This document shows, piece by piece, positions 63,962-64,000 of a stretch of 64,000 bases of DNA. Origin of the DNA: Deltaproteobacteria bacterium (GTDB lineage Bacteria > Myxococcota_A > UBA9160 > SZUA-336). The notes beneath the pieces were generated by a model that searched no databases, was not told the origin of the DNA, and saw nothing but the letters and a program-made list of their open reading frames with translations. Each line of letters begins with the position of its first letter. Positions within the stretch are counted from its first letter, which is position 1. The stretch lies in assembly GCA_029261925.1 (NCBI GenBank), contig JAJDAJ010000026.1:1-64000 (forward strand), read 5' to 3'. The translations under genes were made by a program, and so were the position numbers.

Positions 63962-64000
63962 GACACACCTCCCACGTGAAGAGCAGGTCAGCAGAGCAAT

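Overview
The window is uniformly GC-rich with a compact, bacterial, mostly operon-like layout and frequent GTG/TTG starts. The gene content points to a Gram-negative, delta-proteobacterium-like lineage (Myxococcota, Desulfobacterota or Binatota would all fit; this is inference). The pointers are a class GN sortase with its dedicated two-component system, SelB, long-form HisG, a CaiB/BaiF-type CoA-transferase, an LLM-family (F420-type) oxidoreductase and secreted proteins with calcium-binding repeats. I see no tRNA, rRNA, CRISPR array or intact insertion sequence.

Layout. 1-4.96 kb (+): the end of a Na+/H+ antiporter, then serS-selB, a PPOX-family flavoprotein, a small Cys-rich protein and crcB. 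5-12.6 kb (-): a tight nuoA-H-J-K-L-M-N cluster with all seven membrane subunits of complex I and none of the peripheral subunits. 12.7-16.7 kb (+): a lipoprotein, nucleoside hydrolase and PHP phosphoesterase overlapping by 4 nt each, then a cystathionine gamma-synthase-type PLP enzyme. 16.7-20 kb (-): ogt, a histone-H1-like Lys-rich protein, purC and gshB. 20.2-24.3 kb (+): PBP1A and a PYROXD2-like FAD oxidoreductase. 24.6-31.8 kb: histidine phosphatase, thyA-folA, a MATE pump, hisE-hisG, an MBL-fold enzyme and truD. 31.8-36.7 kb: the dedicated sortase system, with histidine kinase and response regulator on one strand and target and sortase divergent on the other. 36.7-43.6 kb: aroB, a DUF4336 protein, a degenerate P-loop ATPase, two SDRs, an LLM-family oxidoreductase and a periplasmic-binding-like protein. 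43.8-48 kb (+): an HlyD/MacB-type export system with two permeases. 48-53.2 kb: a small protein, carotenoid oxygenase, MarC, a CocE-type hydrolase, a SnoaL protein and a small secreted Ser-rich protein preceded by two palindromic operators. 53.4-64 kb (-): a 1357-aa secreted metzincin, an 800-aa tandem CoA-transferase, enoyl-CoA hydratase, amidase, a region of gene debris and a sigma-54 activator.

The most striking region is the nuo cluster. Besides lacking the electron-input and quinone modules, its subunits have lost or changed many of the charged residues that define complex I proton pathways (NuoL Glu to Gln, NuoK Glu72 to Gln, the NuoA acidic pair lost, NuoN Lys to Thr, the NuoH quinone loop gone). 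The gene order still matches a complex I operon with the peripheral genes removed. This suggests a repurposed or uncoupled membrane module rather than a normal NADH dehydrogenase. Secondary points of interest are the sortase gene that reads through into antisense aroB, a dispersed ~20-bp repeat at gene ends, the twin operators near 52.7 kb, and a frameshifted cupin with a visible 7-bp duplication.
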